64,000 bases of DNA from an uncultured Clostridia bacterium (lineage in GTDB: Bacteria; Bacillota; Clostridia; TANB77; CAG-508). The stretch's first letter is position 1, and each line of letters starts with the position of its first letter. The position numbers and the translations under genes are program-made. Below the pieces are notes generated by a model, which was given only the letters and a program-made list of their open reading frames with translations, was not told the DNA's origin and searched no databases. The DNA lies in assembly GCA_948530865.1 (NCBI GenBank), contig CAOTKV010000006.1, positions 1-64,000 of the forward strand. Direction: 5' to 3'. Below are positions 29,300-38,950 of this stretch, one piece after another.

Positions 29300-30685
29300 T
29301 TGGACACACAAATATCAGATTTATCAAACTATAAACATATTCATCTTATTGGAATTGGTGGAATTAGTATGAGTGCAATTGCAGAAACATTGCACAATTG
29401 GAACTATATTGTCACTGGTTCAGATTTAAATAGAAGTGAAATTACAGATAATTTAAATAAACATGGGATTCCAACTGTTATTGGGCATGATTTAGAAAAT
29501 TCAAAAAAAGCTGATTTAATAGTATATTCTGCAGCTATAAGTAACAGTGATCCTGAAATAATAAATGCAAAAGAAAACAATATCCCTATTATTGGAAGGG
29601 GAACTTTTGTTGGATATCTAACAAAACTTTACAATGAAGCTATTTGCATTTCAGGAACACATGGAAAAACAACTACAACATCTATGCTATCTACTTGTTT
29701 TATTGATGCAGAAAAAGACCCTTCTATCGAAGTTGGAGCAATATTAGATTCAATTGGTGGAAATTATCGTGTTGGAAATAGTGAATATTTTATATTAGAA
29801 TCTTGTGAATATAAAGGAAACTTTTTAAAGTTCTTCCCTAACACAGCAATAATTTTAAATATAGATAATGATCATTTAGATTATTACAAAACTTTTGAAA
29901 ATGTTGTAAAAGCATTTAATGATTTTGCACAAATTGTTGAACCTGAAGGTTTAGTTATTGTAAATGGTGATGATAAAAATTGTTTTGCAATGAGAAATAT
30001 TGTAAAGTCTAAATTCATCTCTTATGGAATCGAAAATGAAAAATGTAATTTCTTAGCAAAAAATATTGAATTTGATGAAAATGGTTTTGCAAAATTTGAT
30101 GTATACAAAAATAATGAATTTTATGCTACATTTTCACTTTCTGTTGCTGGACGTCACAATATTTTAAATGCTCTTGCTTGCATTTCTACTTGTGATTATT
30201 ACAATATTTCAAAAGAAATTATGCAAAGTTCTTTGAAAAAATTTACAGGTGCTGAACGTAGATTAGAATTTAAAGGAAAACTAAATAACAAAATTTCTAT
30301 TTTTGATGATTATGCTCATCACCCAACAGAAATAAAAGCAACATCAAATGCAATAAAAAATAAAAAATATAATGAGTCTTGGGTTATTTTCCAACCTCAC
30401 ACATATTCAAGAACAAAAAATCATTTAGATGATTTTGCAGATTCTCTTCTTGATTTTGATAACATTATTCTTTTAGACATATATGCAGCTCGTGAAACAA
30501 ATACTTTTGATATCTCTTCAAAAAATTTAGCAGAAAAAATTAATTCAAAAGGAAAAAAAGTAATTTATATGCCTGATTTTGATGAAGTTGTATCTTATAT
30601 CAAAAATAATGTAAAAGATAATGATATTATAATTACTTTAGGCGCTGGAACTGTTACCCAAATTGGCCCAATGATTTTAAAATAA
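29300..30685 (+). CDS. murC: UDP-N-acetylmuramate-L-alanine ligase
   Basis: MurC adds L-Ala to UDP-MurNAc, the first peptide step of peptidoglycan synthesis in the cytosol. The 461-residue protein shows an N-terminal Rossmann motif (GIGGISMSAIAE), the ATP-binding loop GTHGKTTTTSM, the central-domain motif NIDNDHLDYY and the C-terminal motif DDYAHHPTEIKAT. I use the TTG start at 29300, behind AAAGGAATGTTTTATA; no ATG is better placed. It is divergent from spoVG and ends at a bidirectional terminator facing spoIVB. Confidence 0.97.
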   Translation: MDTQISDLSNYKHIHLIGIGGISMSAIAETLHNWNYIVTGSDLNRSEITDNLNKHGIPTVIGHDLENSKKADLIVYSAAISNSDPEIINAKENNIPIIGRGTFVGYLTKLYNEAICISGTHGKTTTTSMLSTCFIDAEKDPSIEVGAILDSIGGNYRVGNSEYFILESCEYKGNFLKFFPNTAIILNIDNDHLDYYKTFENVVKAFNDFAQIVEPEGLVIVNGDDKNCFAMRNIVKSKFISYGIENEKCNFLAKNIEFDENGFAKFDVYKNNEFYATFSLSVAGRHNILNALACISTCDYYNISKEIMQSSLKKFTGAERRLEFKGKLNNKISIFDDYAHHPTEIKATSNAIKNKKYNESWVIFQPHTYSRTKNHLDDFADSLLDFDNIILLDIYAARETNTFDISSKNLAEKINSKGKKVIYMPDFDEVVSYIKNNVKDNDIIITLGAGTVTQIGPMILK

Positions 30686-30692
30686 GTAATCT

Positions 30693-30724
30693 AAAAAACT
30701 CTCCAAATATTTGGAGAGTTTTTT
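30693..30724. terminator. Bidirectional terminator between murC and spoIVB
   Basis: A near-perfect palindrome: AAAACTCTCCAAA (30696-30708) and TTTGGAGAGTTTT (30710-30722), with A and T runs outside. It serves both convergent genes and overlaps the first base or two of the spoIVB stop codon. Confidence 0.92.
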
Positions 30725-31967
30725 AGATTCCAATTTCTTTTATCATCAAATCTGCAAAAATACCATATCCAACTTCTGGATTTGAAACTAAAACATTTGT
30801 AATTGCACCTACAAATTTTCCATTTTGTATTATAGGAGCTCCTGATAAACCTCTTATTATTCCACCAGTCTTTTGAATTAATTCTTCATCTGTAATTCGT
30901 ATTAACATACTTTTATTATTATAATTATTGTCTGTATATAATTTCTCAATTTCTATGTCATATTCTTCTGCTTTATTACTACTATCTATACTACATAATA
31001 TTTTTGCTTTCCCTACTTCTATTTCATCTCTAGAAGCAACTTTCATCTTATTAGATAAATCTATATTTAAACTTGTTAAATTTTCTAAATTGCCATATAA
31101 TCCAAACTGTGTATTTTTAGATACTGTACCTATTTTTTGTTGATTTAAAATTGTTCCTCTTATTTCTCCAGGACTCTCTGTTTTTCCTTTTTGAATAGAA
31201 ATTACTCTTGAAGTAACTAATTCACCATAATCAATCTGTATTAAAGAATCTGTATCAGAATCTGTTATACCATGTCCTAAAACTGCAAAACTTTGGCTAT
31301 TTGGCTCATAAAATGTCATTGTTCCAACTCCAGTAGCCGCATCTTTTACCCATAAACCTAATTTGTAATCTTTATTTTTAGACTGAACAGGTTTTATATT
31401 TGATGTAAATGTTGTTCCATTTCTTAATAATGTTATTCTTAAATCTTTTCCTTTCGAATTATTAACTATTTTCTTGAGTGTATCAATACTTTCTACTCTT
31501 TCCTCATTAATACTTACTATTGTATCTCCTTCCATAATATTACTTTTTTCATAAGGTTTTGTCATATTATTATTAGAATCTTCTATTTCTGATTTCCCAA
31601 CAACTAATACACCATCAGTATATAATTTCAATCCTATAATTTTTCCAATTGGCACAACTTCTATATCTTCAATTCTTGTTATACTGGTATTTTTTAATAG
31701 ATTAACGCCTAATAATTTATATTCTATTTTGCTTGTATTATAGTTTCCATTAGAAGTCTCTTGAGTCTCAGAAGCATGTATTCCTGGAAGTAATTTAGGA
31801 TAATAGTTTTGTCCACTGCATAATATTAAATTTTTAGGAATTAGAGTAATATTTATTGTATACATATATATAATAAATAAAAAAATAATGGTTATTATAA
31901 TCTTAATCTTTTTCATAAAATTATAATAACCATTTATTTTATTTTTATTAAGTTTAATAATTTTCAT
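30723..31967 (-). CDS. spoIVB: SpoIVB serine peptidase (S55)
   Basis: SpoIVB is secreted from the forespore and cleaves SpoIVFA, triggering pro-sigma-K processing. Visible are an N-terminal membrane segment, a PDZ domain (about residues 110-200, IMEGDTIVSINEERV) and the S55 peptidase domain with the catalytic His in VLGHGITD and Ser in GLSGAPI, a variant of the usual GMSGSPI. The start is uncertain: ATG 31967 or ATG 31916, the latter placing the membrane helix at the N terminus; neither has a strong ribosome binding site. It sits only 15 bp behind the last gene of the Tad-like operon. In Bacillus it follows recN, so the context is unusual. Confidence 0.93.
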   Translation of the reverse strand: MKIIKLNKNKINGYYNFMKKIKIIITIIFLFIIYMYTINITLIPKNLILCSGQNYYPKLLPGIHASETQETSNGNYNTSKIEYKLLGVNLLKNTSITRIEDIEVVPIGKIIGLKLYTDGVLVVGKSEIEDSNNNMTKPYEKSNIMEGDTIVSINEERVESIDTLKKIVNNSKGKDLRITLLRNGTTFTSNIKPVQSKNKDYKLGLWVKDAATGVGTMTFYEPNSQSFAVLGHGITDSDTDSLIQIDYGELVTSRVISIQKGKTESPGEIRGTILNQQKIGTVSKNTQFGLYGNLENLTSLNIDLSNKMKVASRDEIEVGKAKILCSIDSSNKAEEYDIEIEKLYTDNNYNNKSMLIRITDEELIQKTGGIIRGLSGAPIIQNGKFVGAITNVLVSNPEVGYGIFADLMIKEIGI

Positions 31968-31982
31968 AAGAAATCTTTTTTG

Positions 31983-34742
31983 CTATTTATAAATTATTCT
32001 TATTTCTTTTATTGATTTCTTTAATTTAAGTGATGTTGCTTCAAAATTATTTTCATAAAAAGAGGAAGTCTCTGCATTTTGAAGATAAAAAAATAAGTTA
32101 CTTATATTAAATTTTCCACTTTGTGCTGTATTTGGATCTACTTTTATTTTCCAAGTATAATTATTTAGTGTTCTTGTTGGCACTGAATACGTTGTATCAT
32201 AAAGAGTACCACCTATTGGACTATTAGCTGGATATTCTATTAAGAAAGTTAAAACATTTTCATTTTCAAATTTAGTATTTACAGCTCCTAAAACCACTTC
32301 AATTTCTTTTATTTTTTTTATATCTAAAATAGATGTTTGAGTTGATGGTATTTCAGTTCCATTTATGTATATAATTTCATAACCTTCTGAATTTTTTACA
32401 GCATTCATTTTATAAATGTCATTTCTTTCTTTTGCAACACCTATATAAAAAGCTTTTCTTAAATTATGGAATTTATCAAAATCACTTTTAGGTTTTTTTA
32501 CTTCAGGTGGTTTTGCATCAGGATTTTCCCAATATTGAAAAATGTCTAATCCCCTATAATTACAATCATTTATGCAATCATAACATGCTAAATTTTTATG
32601 ATCATATTTATATGGTAAAACAGCTGAAGTTGTTGACAATTTGTCATATTTTACTTCTTTTGAAGTAAATGAAATATATTGATTATCACTTTCATAATCT
32701 TTTATTTTTGAACAATTAAATGCATGATATTCTGAAGTTTCATTATTAAATTCTTCTTTTTTCGCATAATATATATTATCAACAGTTGTCATTATTTCAT
32801 TATTTGAACTTGACACAACAGCATAATTATTATATGTTTTTAACTTACAATTTAAACCTTGCATAAATGCAACAATTGAAATATTATTTAATATTTGATC
32901 CCATTCAGTTTCACTCATTATTGGCATTGCATAATCAGTATTTTTATCAAATTTATAATTTTCTGCTTCATCTACATAATAAATATGTCTATTATATGCA
33001 GACATTGCTTGATTCAAATTGTATTGAATAGATGCTCTTATTACCTTTAACTTATGATTATAAAATGAAGAGTCTTTTTTTATTTCTGTTGTTCCATATA
33101 TATTATCACCTTCTGAAAAATCAAAAACGCCACTTTCATCTTTCCACATATTTAAATAACTATATTCTTCACTTCCAGACATAGTTTCTGTATATGTTGA
33201 ATATCCTACTCCTGATATATCTTGTATACTATTTATTTTTAAATCACTTAAATTATCTTTAACCCAATTTGAAAAAATTGCAGCTTTCGCATAATAAACT
33301 GCTGCTGAATTTAATTGCATATTATATTTTAGCTCATTTATCTTATCTCTAATAAGCTCTAAATTTTGGGCAATTTTACTTTGTAAAGTTTCAGTTTCTC
33401 CTATTGAAAAATCAATTCCTTCACCAGAAAATGTACTATCAATTAAATTATACCCATCAATAATATTTCTATTAGTTTCATCTTCATTAGCACCTTCAAA
33501 TAAGTTACTATTTAATTTTTTATTAAATTCTTCTAAAGCAAATTGCATATTTTCATATCTAACTAATTTTGCATTTGCTGAATCTCTGTTTTGATTTGTA
33601 GAATCTATTATTACTTTATTAGTATCATTTATTTCTATTATAGTTTCCCAGTCATCGGGTTTTTCTAAGTTTTTTAAAACATCTACTCTCACAAATCTTC
33701 CTGACTCTATCAATTGTTGAATCTCATTTTGATTATAATTTAATGCTTGTTTTTCATCTCCACTTCCTGTTTTTTCATCTAAAAATATCCTTACACAAAC
33801 TCCATTTGAAGTAAAAGGAATTAAGTATCCAGATTTTGTATAATAAATTTTTTTATTACCTTCATATGTAAATGTTCCATCTATTGTAATATAATTATCT
33901 AATGTATATATTACATTAATATCTGCATCAAATTGCAAATCAGAACTATCCTTCAATCCTGACTGAATATATCTTGCAGAATATGGAATATATGATTTTA
34001 AAACATTTTGAGTTCTATATTTAGCATCTGTTGGTTTTGGATTTATAGATGATGCAGGATTTGTTGAAGTTGTACAATTAGAATATTTAGTCATACCATT
34101 TTCAGTAGTTGTTTTAGTATTTGGAGTTTTATATAATAATTGACCATAATCAACATTATTATGAGTATCATCAACTGTTTTGGTATACTTTTTATCAAAA
34201 TCTTCCTTTTGCTCTTTATCAGAACGTACAGCTTCATTTTTTGAAATTTTATCTACCCAACCTTGATATTCTTTGTTTGTTGTTGGATCATAAAAATTAT
34301 AATTTCCATCTGTTCCTTTTTCAACGCCTAAATCACCAACAGATACAGCATTCCCTTTAGAATCTGTAATTACTGTTGGTGCATAAGTTGGTGCATAAAT
34401 ATAATAACCATCATATAATGTATACAAAATTGATGGTATATTGGGTTCCAAATATGATTTACTTGCATTAGACATTCCTAAATTTGTTGCTAATGTGTTC
34501 ATAAAAATATTATTAGATGCTTCTATAATTGTACGCAATGAATCTGAAACACTGGACAAATCTTCATTTGCAGTGTTTAATTCAAAAGCAGACATTGCAT
34601 CATATGTAGCATCTAATAATTTAGAATCATACATATTTTGTAAAGTTATTGTATCAATTTGCAAACTAATATAATACGCTATAACTAAAATTATAGGTAA
34701 ACATACTAGTGCAAATATTATACTCATTCCTTGTAATTTCAT
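31983..34742 (-). CDS. Large pilin-like/TadE-like extracellular protein
   Basis: The 919-residue protein has a short N terminus (MKLQGMS), a hydrophobic segment (about 8-27) and then a helical stalk-like part and a large ectodomain rich in Asn, Tyr and Ser. This is a TadE/TadF-like arrangement, though far larger than normal. A Cys cluster (CYDCINDC) lies near residue 705. It is the last pilin-like gene of the Tad-like operon before spoIVB and follows the 174-residue pseudopilin by 17 bp. It may be a tip adhesin or the main exported product; this is inference. Confidence 0.7.
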   Translation of the reverse strand: MKLQGMSIIFALVCLPIILVIAYYISLQIDTITLQNMYDSKLLDATYDAMSAFELNTANEDLSSVSDSLRTIIEASNNIFMNTLATNLGMSNASKSYLEPNIPSILYTLYDGYYIYAPTYAPTVITDSKGNAVSVGDLGVEKGTDGNYNFYDPTTNKEYQGWVDKISKNEAVRSDKEQKEDFDKKYTKTVDDTHNNVDYGQLLYKTPNTKTTTENGMTKYSNCTTSTNPASSINPKPTDAKYRTQNVLKSYIPYSARYIQSGLKDSSDLQFDADINVIYTLDNYITIDGTFTYEGNKKIYYTKSGYLIPFTSNGVCVRIFLDEKTGSGDEKQALNYNQNEIQQLIESGRFVRVDVLKNLEKPDDWETIIEINDTNKVIIDSTNQNRDSANAKLVRYENMQFALEEFNKKLNSNLFEGANEDETNRNIIDGYNLIDSTFSGEGIDFSIGETETLQSKIAQNLELIRDKINELKYNMQLNSAAVYYAKAAIFSNWVKDNLSDLKINSIQDISGVGYSTYTETMSGSEEYSYLNMWKDESGVFDFSEGDNIYGTTEIKKDSSFYNHKLKVIRASIQYNLNQAMSAYNRHIYYVDEAENYKFDKNTDYAMPIMSETEWDQILNNISIVAFMQGLNCKLKTYNNYAVVSSSNNEIMTTVDNIYYAKKEEFNNETSEYHAFNCSKIKDYESDNQYISFTSKEVKYDKLSTTSAVLPYKYDHKNLACYDCINDCNYRGLDIFQYWENPDAKPPEVKKPKSDFDKFHNLRKAFYIGVAKERNDIYKMNAVKNSEGYEIIYINGTEIPSTQTSILDIKKIKEIEVVLGAVNTKFENENVLTFLIEYPANSPIGGTLYDTTYSVPTRTLNNYTWKIKVDPNTAQSGKFNISNLFFYLQNAETSSFYENNFEATSLKLKKSIKEIRIIYK

Positions 34743-34759
34743 CTACATCATCCTTTATA

Positions 34760-35284
34760 TTATTTTGAACCATTTGCAGTACAAACACCAGAATGTTGAG
34801 CTGCAATAGAATATGTATCTCCAGTAGATATTGAATAAAATACTCCTCTTATTGTTTGAGATAATGTTTTATTTGTATTTTTTATACTACAAGAGAATAT
34901 ATCTCCTTCTTTCATATTATATATTCCAGACTCATTTAAAACTTCTACAATTTGTGATGTATATACTGAATAATATACATTTTCTCCAATTACAGTTCCT
35001 TGTGTCCATGCAGATTTCTTACCGATATTTTCATCTAAAATTTTAACTTCCATTTCAATATCATAAGAATTTCCAGTAGCATAAATTGTATCAATTAATT
35101 TAGAATAATTATCCATTGTTATTTTTCCTATGGATCTAGAATTATCTACAAATTCAGCCGTAGCTGTTTGAACTGATAATTGTGATATATCATCACTTCT
35201 TTCTGAAACTGATAATAATGGGAAAACAAACATCATAATTGCTGCAAGTAATATTGCAATAACTGTAACTAATGTATCACTCAT
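34760..35284 (-). CDS. Pseudopilin-like protein
   Basis: The 174-residue protein begins MSDTLVTVIAILLAAIMMF, a hydrophobic helix right at the N terminus as in pilins, and then has a small globular domain with one C-terminal Cys. No prepilin cleavage site (G followed by F/Y-E) is seen. AAAGGAGG precedes the ATG. It lies between two other single-helix proteins of the Tad-like operon. No enzymatic motif is visible. Confidence 0.7.
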   Translation of the reverse strand: MSDTLVTVIAILLAAIMMFVFPLLSVSERSDDISQLSVQTATAEFVDNSRSIGKITMDNYSKLIDTIYATGNSYDIEMEVKILDENIGKKSAWTQGTVIGENVYYSVYTSQIVEVLNESGIYNMKEGDIFSCSIKNTNKTLSQTIRGVFYSISTGDTYSIAAQHSGVCTANGSK

Positions 35285-35330
35285 AATATCCTCCTTTAAT
35301 TTTAACTAACACTTTTTTATTCTGTTACTA

Positions 35331-36152
35331 TTACTTTTTTCTAATTTTATCTATTTGTTCTTTCATCTCATCATCAACTTTAACTAATGTATAAGTTACT
35401 ACAATTTTATCTTTTGGTATTGTACCTGTAACCAAAACGTCTTCATCTTCTGTTGTCATTGTTTCTCCTGTATATGAATAACTAATAAAATTTTCTTTAA
35501 ATTGGTATGCTGAATTTTCTTTAGTTGCATTTAACATTTTATGAAATGGATGTTGTGTATAATCTACTAATCTATTATTTATATACCCTGCATCTCCATT
35601 TATAAAAAAGTCTACTCTAAGTTTCATATCATCTGTGCTACCTATCCATGGTGCTCCAAACATATATAACAATGTTCTTTGTGAATTCATATTACTTGAA
35701 TCTTTGTTATCATAAATAGTTTTTAAAGAATAAGCATCGAAATTTTTTAACTCTGTTGGATGTTCACCTATTTTTATTTTACTATCCCTTGCTGCATTTT
35801 CAACTCTTCCTTCTAAATTAACATCAAGTATTTGAACAAGAACTGGATTATCTTCTGAAGAACCTAATCCAATTTTCTCATCACCTGTTGCATCATAAAT
35901 TTTAACACAAAAATGTTCTTTATAATATCTATATAAAGTTGGAATAACAGTTTCTGAATTCACATATCTTTCAATACCTTCTTTTCCAACTACTTCAACA
36001 TTATCATAGTAATTGGTTCTATCTGAGGCATATATTAAGATTTCTGAAGTTGATGAAAGCTTTGAAAACATATACATTGTAAAAGACATTGCAATAACAA
36101 ATACAAATAATCCAAAAGCAATCATTAAAGCTTGAGATGCATTTTCGTCCAT
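35331..36152 (-). CDS. Pilin-like protein, MENASKALI-type N terminus
   Basis: The 273-residue protein opens with MDENASQALMIAFGLFVFVIA, the N-terminal signature shared with neighbours at 36244 and 37314. A single membrane helix is followed by a soluble domain of about 235 residues. GAAAGGAATAAGGT precedes the ATG. It is a probable minor subunit of the exported fibre; membrane topology would place the large domain outside. The precise function is unknown. Confidence 0.72.
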   Translation of the reverse strand: MDENASQALMIAFGLFVFVIAMSFTMYMFSKLSSTSEILIYASDRTNYYDNVEVVGKEGIERYVNSETVIPTLYRYYKEHFCVKIYDATGDEKIGLGSSEDNPVLVQILDVNLEGRVENAARDSKIKIGEHPTELKNFDAYSLKTIYDNKDSSNMNSQRTLLYMFGAPWIGSTDDMKLRVDFFINGDAGYINNRLVDYTQHPFHKMLNATKENSAYQFKENFISYSYTGETMTTEDEDVLVTGTIPKDKIVVTYTLVKVDDEMKEQIDKIRKK

Positions 36153-36243
36153 ACCTTATTCCTTTCTTTATAATATATTACATAAAAGTGGTATGTATAT
36201 TTATATAATAAACATACCACTTAAAAATTAAATTTGTATTTTA

Positions 36244-36747
36244 TTAGGTTGTAGATCCTCCACCTGCTGGAGCTTTATCTTTATCATAATATACATTTAT
36301 CTGATCAACAACACCTGCTGTACCAGTATTAACTTCTACAAAATATGTATGCTTATTTTCTATACCATTTCTTATAGCATTTAAACTATCACAATATGCT
36401 TGTGTATCATTTTCTTTTTCTGGCTGTTTAGCTGATGCTGGACTTTGATTTTTAGAACTAACCCAATCTATTACATCAAAATTAACAATTTTAGCTTGTT
36501 CTTCAGCATATGTAGAAGCATTTGTTAATAAATCTCCAATTAAAGCTTTTACTTGTGAACCTGTTTGATTTCCTTGATATCCTGTAAATGTACTATTAAA
36601 GGCTCCTTTTTCTGAGCTTGACATTTGTGTTAATGAACTATTAATTGTGCTTTGTGCACTAGAATAAACATACATACCAATTGCTATAATTAGTATTGAT
36701 AATAAAATAGCACCTGCTATGATAAGTGCCTTAGAAGCATTCTCCAT
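36244..36747 (-). CDS. Pilin-like protein, MENASKALI-type N terminus
   Basis: The 167-residue protein begins MENASKALIIAGAILLSILII, followed by a short helix rich in Ser, Gln and Asn and a small C-terminal domain ending in a Gly/Pro-rich tail (APAGGGSTT). It is the smallest intact member of the family and so a candidate major pilin. No prepilin leader peptide is visible; the hydrophobic helix starts at the initiator Met. AAGGAGGAAAAGTT precedes the ATG. Confidence 0.72.
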   Translation of the reverse strand: MENASKALIIAGAILLSILIIAIGMYVYSSAQSTINSSLTQMSSSEKGAFNSTFTGYQGNQTGSQVKALIGDLLTNASTYAEEQAKIVNFDVIDWVSSKNQSPASAKQPEKENDTQAYCDSLNAIRNGIENKHTYFVEVNTGTAGVVDQINVYYDKDKAPAGGGSTT

Positions 36748-36826
36748 AACTTTTCCTCCTTATTTTTCCTTAATTTGTATTTTATTTTAATAACTATCAG
36801 TTTTTCTAATAGTAACATTAAAAACT

Positions 36827-37259
36827 TTAGTATTCTTTTGCTTCAAAAGTCATTGATGAAATTTTACCATTTTTATGATATTTAACATCTATACATTTAA
36901 AGCTAACTTCTCCGAAGTATTCAGTAAAAGAATTAATTCCTAAATTATTAATTCTTTCCATTCTATATGTAGTATTATTTATAATCATTTTAACGTATAT
37001 TTCTATACAATCTTCATTATCTAAATTATATAGTCCATTTTCATCTTTTTCAACAAATTTTTTTTCATTATGACTTGTTGCTCGATTTATTAAACTTGTA
37101 ATATCTAGTCCGTTCAAATTATCTTTATTATATTCTTCATAATTCAAATTAAATTTAGTAATTTCAAGTTTTTGTTTTTGCAGATTTTTATATTGCATTC
37201 CAGCAATTATACCGTGCAACAACTAATATTATAATTAAAATAACAAAGCTCTTTTTCAT
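36827..37259 (-). CDS. Pilin-like protein, frame interrupted at an in-frame CGG
   Basis: From ATG 37259 the frame reads MKKSFVILIIILVVA and then CGG as codon 16, soon followed by a stop. Skipping the C (complement of 37214) gives GIIAGMQYKN and continues in frame to the stop at 36827, for 143 residues. The combined protein has one N-terminal membrane helix that spans the frameshift, and a soluble domain resembling those of its neighbours (FNLNYEEYN, compare FNLEYEIYD in the 38021 gene). Without the frame change the membrane anchor is lost. See the CGG finding. Confidence 0.8.
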
Positions 37260-37313
37260 AAATATCCTACACTTTTATTATATCATATTTTTAAATTTTA
37301 GACAACTAATACA

Positions 37314-38003
37314 TTATTTAACATTTAATTCCCAATTTTTAGTATTTCCTACTGCTTTAAACTTCATATAGTCAATTCTACCTGTTGACTCTTTATAATT
37401 TATATCACTACGTTCAAATATATATTTATATACTGTTGTATTATTCCTTATAGCATCATTTCCTTTTGCATCTTTATAATAAGTCTTTCCTAATAAACTA
37501 GTAGATAATTTATCTAATTTATTATAATAGCCTGCATTTGATATTTTATCCACTCCTAAATCTTCTAAAGACTTTTCAACTAAATCATATATTGAAAAAG
37601 ATTCTCCATCAATATTTCCATCTGCTGTTCCGTTAAAAATTTTATTTCTTCCAAAATTCCTTTCTTCCTCCTTAAATTTAGGTGGCTCTATATTAGGAAT
37701 AACATAAAATTTATTACCTATTTCAATAACTATCTTAATAGCCATTGTCTCATCATAATTAGCATCTTTATTAACACTATATGCTCTATTAGCAACAGTA
37801 ATCATATCCAATATTGTATTATCATCTTTATCATATACTTCAAAATACGAATTAAATAAATTTAATTGTCTTATATTTTGTGCTGCATCATAAGTTTCAT
37901 CTAAACTTGCACCTGCTCTAAAAACATATACAAATACAGAGAAAAGCATTACTCCAAGTAGTATTGATGCAGCCATAATTAAAGCTTTTGATGCATTATC
38001 CAT
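37314..38003 (-). CDS. Pilin-like protein, MDNASKALI-type N terminus
   Basis: The 229-residue protein starts MDNASKALIMAASILLGVMLF, one membrane helix at the N terminus, then a soluble domain with LFNSYFEVYDKDDNT and TVYKYIFERSDINYKE. The FNxxYExYxK motif after the helix is shared with the proteins at 36827 and 38021, so the three form a subfamily. TTGGGAGTAATAT precedes the ATG. It is a probable fibre component. Confidence 0.72.
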   Translation of the reverse strand: MDNASKALIMAASILLGVMLFSVFVYVFRAGASLDETYDAAQNIRQLNLFNSYFEVYDKDDNTILDMITVANRAYSVNKDANYDETMAIKIVIEIGNKFYVIPNIEPPKFKEEERNFGRNKIFNGTADGNIDGESFSIYDLVEKSLEDLGVDKISNAGYYNKLDKLSTSLLGKTYYKDAKGNDAIRNNTTVYKYIFERSDINYKESTGRIDYMKFKAVGNTKNWELNVK

Positions 38004-38020
38004 ATATTACTCCCAATATT

Positions 38021-38938
38021 TTATATTTCTGAAAATCCTATTTCACTTACTCTTCCTGTTTTATCATTATAAGTTATAAAATCACATTTAAACTGTCTAG
38101 ATTTTAAATCATATAAAGCTGTTTTCCAAACCATTCTACTCCATACATCTAAATTTTTTCCAGTAGTGTTAGTAACAACTCTTGTTAAATTTCCAATATC
38201 AGACTTATTTGATAACATAATTAAACTTTCTAGATTTTTATCATGCTTTTTATCTATATCTCTTAAAGTATAATACCCTTTAATTTCTGTTCCATTAAAA
38301 TCAAGATGAGAATATTCTCCTTTATCCTTTATTATAGGAGATTTTATATCACCTATTGGTTTTTCAATTTTAACATCTGTAATTTTATCTAACTGAATTT
38401 CTGTTTCACCACTAAAAGTTGTATAGGCATTTTCTAATGAATCATTATTTTTAAAAAAACCAACACTTTTCATTGTTAAATTTATTCCATCAATTGATAG
38501 TGGAATTTCAGGTTTTATTATAGACATACTATTTTTATCTACATGAGAAAATAACTGTCTTTGTACTCCTTTATCAATATAATAAACTTCAACAGATTCT
38601 TCTAGATATTCTTTTTTGGTTAATCTTACATATACATCTACATAAAAATCTTTTCCATATTCATTTCCTGTTAAAAAACCTCCACCTTCTGCATATTTTT
38701 CATTATTACTTTGTGCTTTATTTAAACAAGAAATAACATCAACACCATACATTCCTTTTTTATCATATATTTCATATTCTAAATTAAATTTTGCAAGTTG
38801 TTCTCTAGATTCTGTTTCATCTTCTTGTGAAGGCAAAAGCCCAATTGAAGAAAAGAAATATGAAATTAGTGAAAGTAAAACAACACCAATTAAAATTCCA
38901 CCAACTATATGTACTAATTTTGCAATGTTAGCTTCCAT
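38021..38938 (-). CDS. Pilin-like protein
   Basis: The 305-residue protein begins MEANIAKLVHIVGGILIGVVLLSLISYFF, one N-terminal membrane helix, and then FNLEYEIYDKKGMYGVDVISCLNKA, which closely matches the post-helix motif of the 36827 protein. The remaining domain is predicted mixed alpha/beta. TAGGAGAAAGAAATT precedes the ATG. It follows the TadB/C-like platform gene by 12 bp. Confidence 0.72.
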   Translation of the reverse strand: MEANIAKLVHIVGGILIGVVLLSLISYFFSSIGLLPSQEDETESREQLAKFNLEYEIYDKKGMYGVDVISCLNKAQSNNEKYAEGGGFLTGNEYGKDFYVDVYVRLTKKEYLEESVEVYYIDKGVQRQLFSHVDKNSMSIIKPEIPLSIDGINLTMKSVGFFKNNDSLENAYTTFSGETEIQLDKITDVKIEKPIGDIKSPIIKDKGEYSHLDFNGTEIKGYYTLRDIDKKHDKNLESLIMLSNKSDIGNLTRVVTNTTGKNLDVWSRMVWKTALYDLKSRQFKCDFITYNDKTGRVSEIGFSEI

Positions 38939-38950
38939 AATTTCTTTCTC

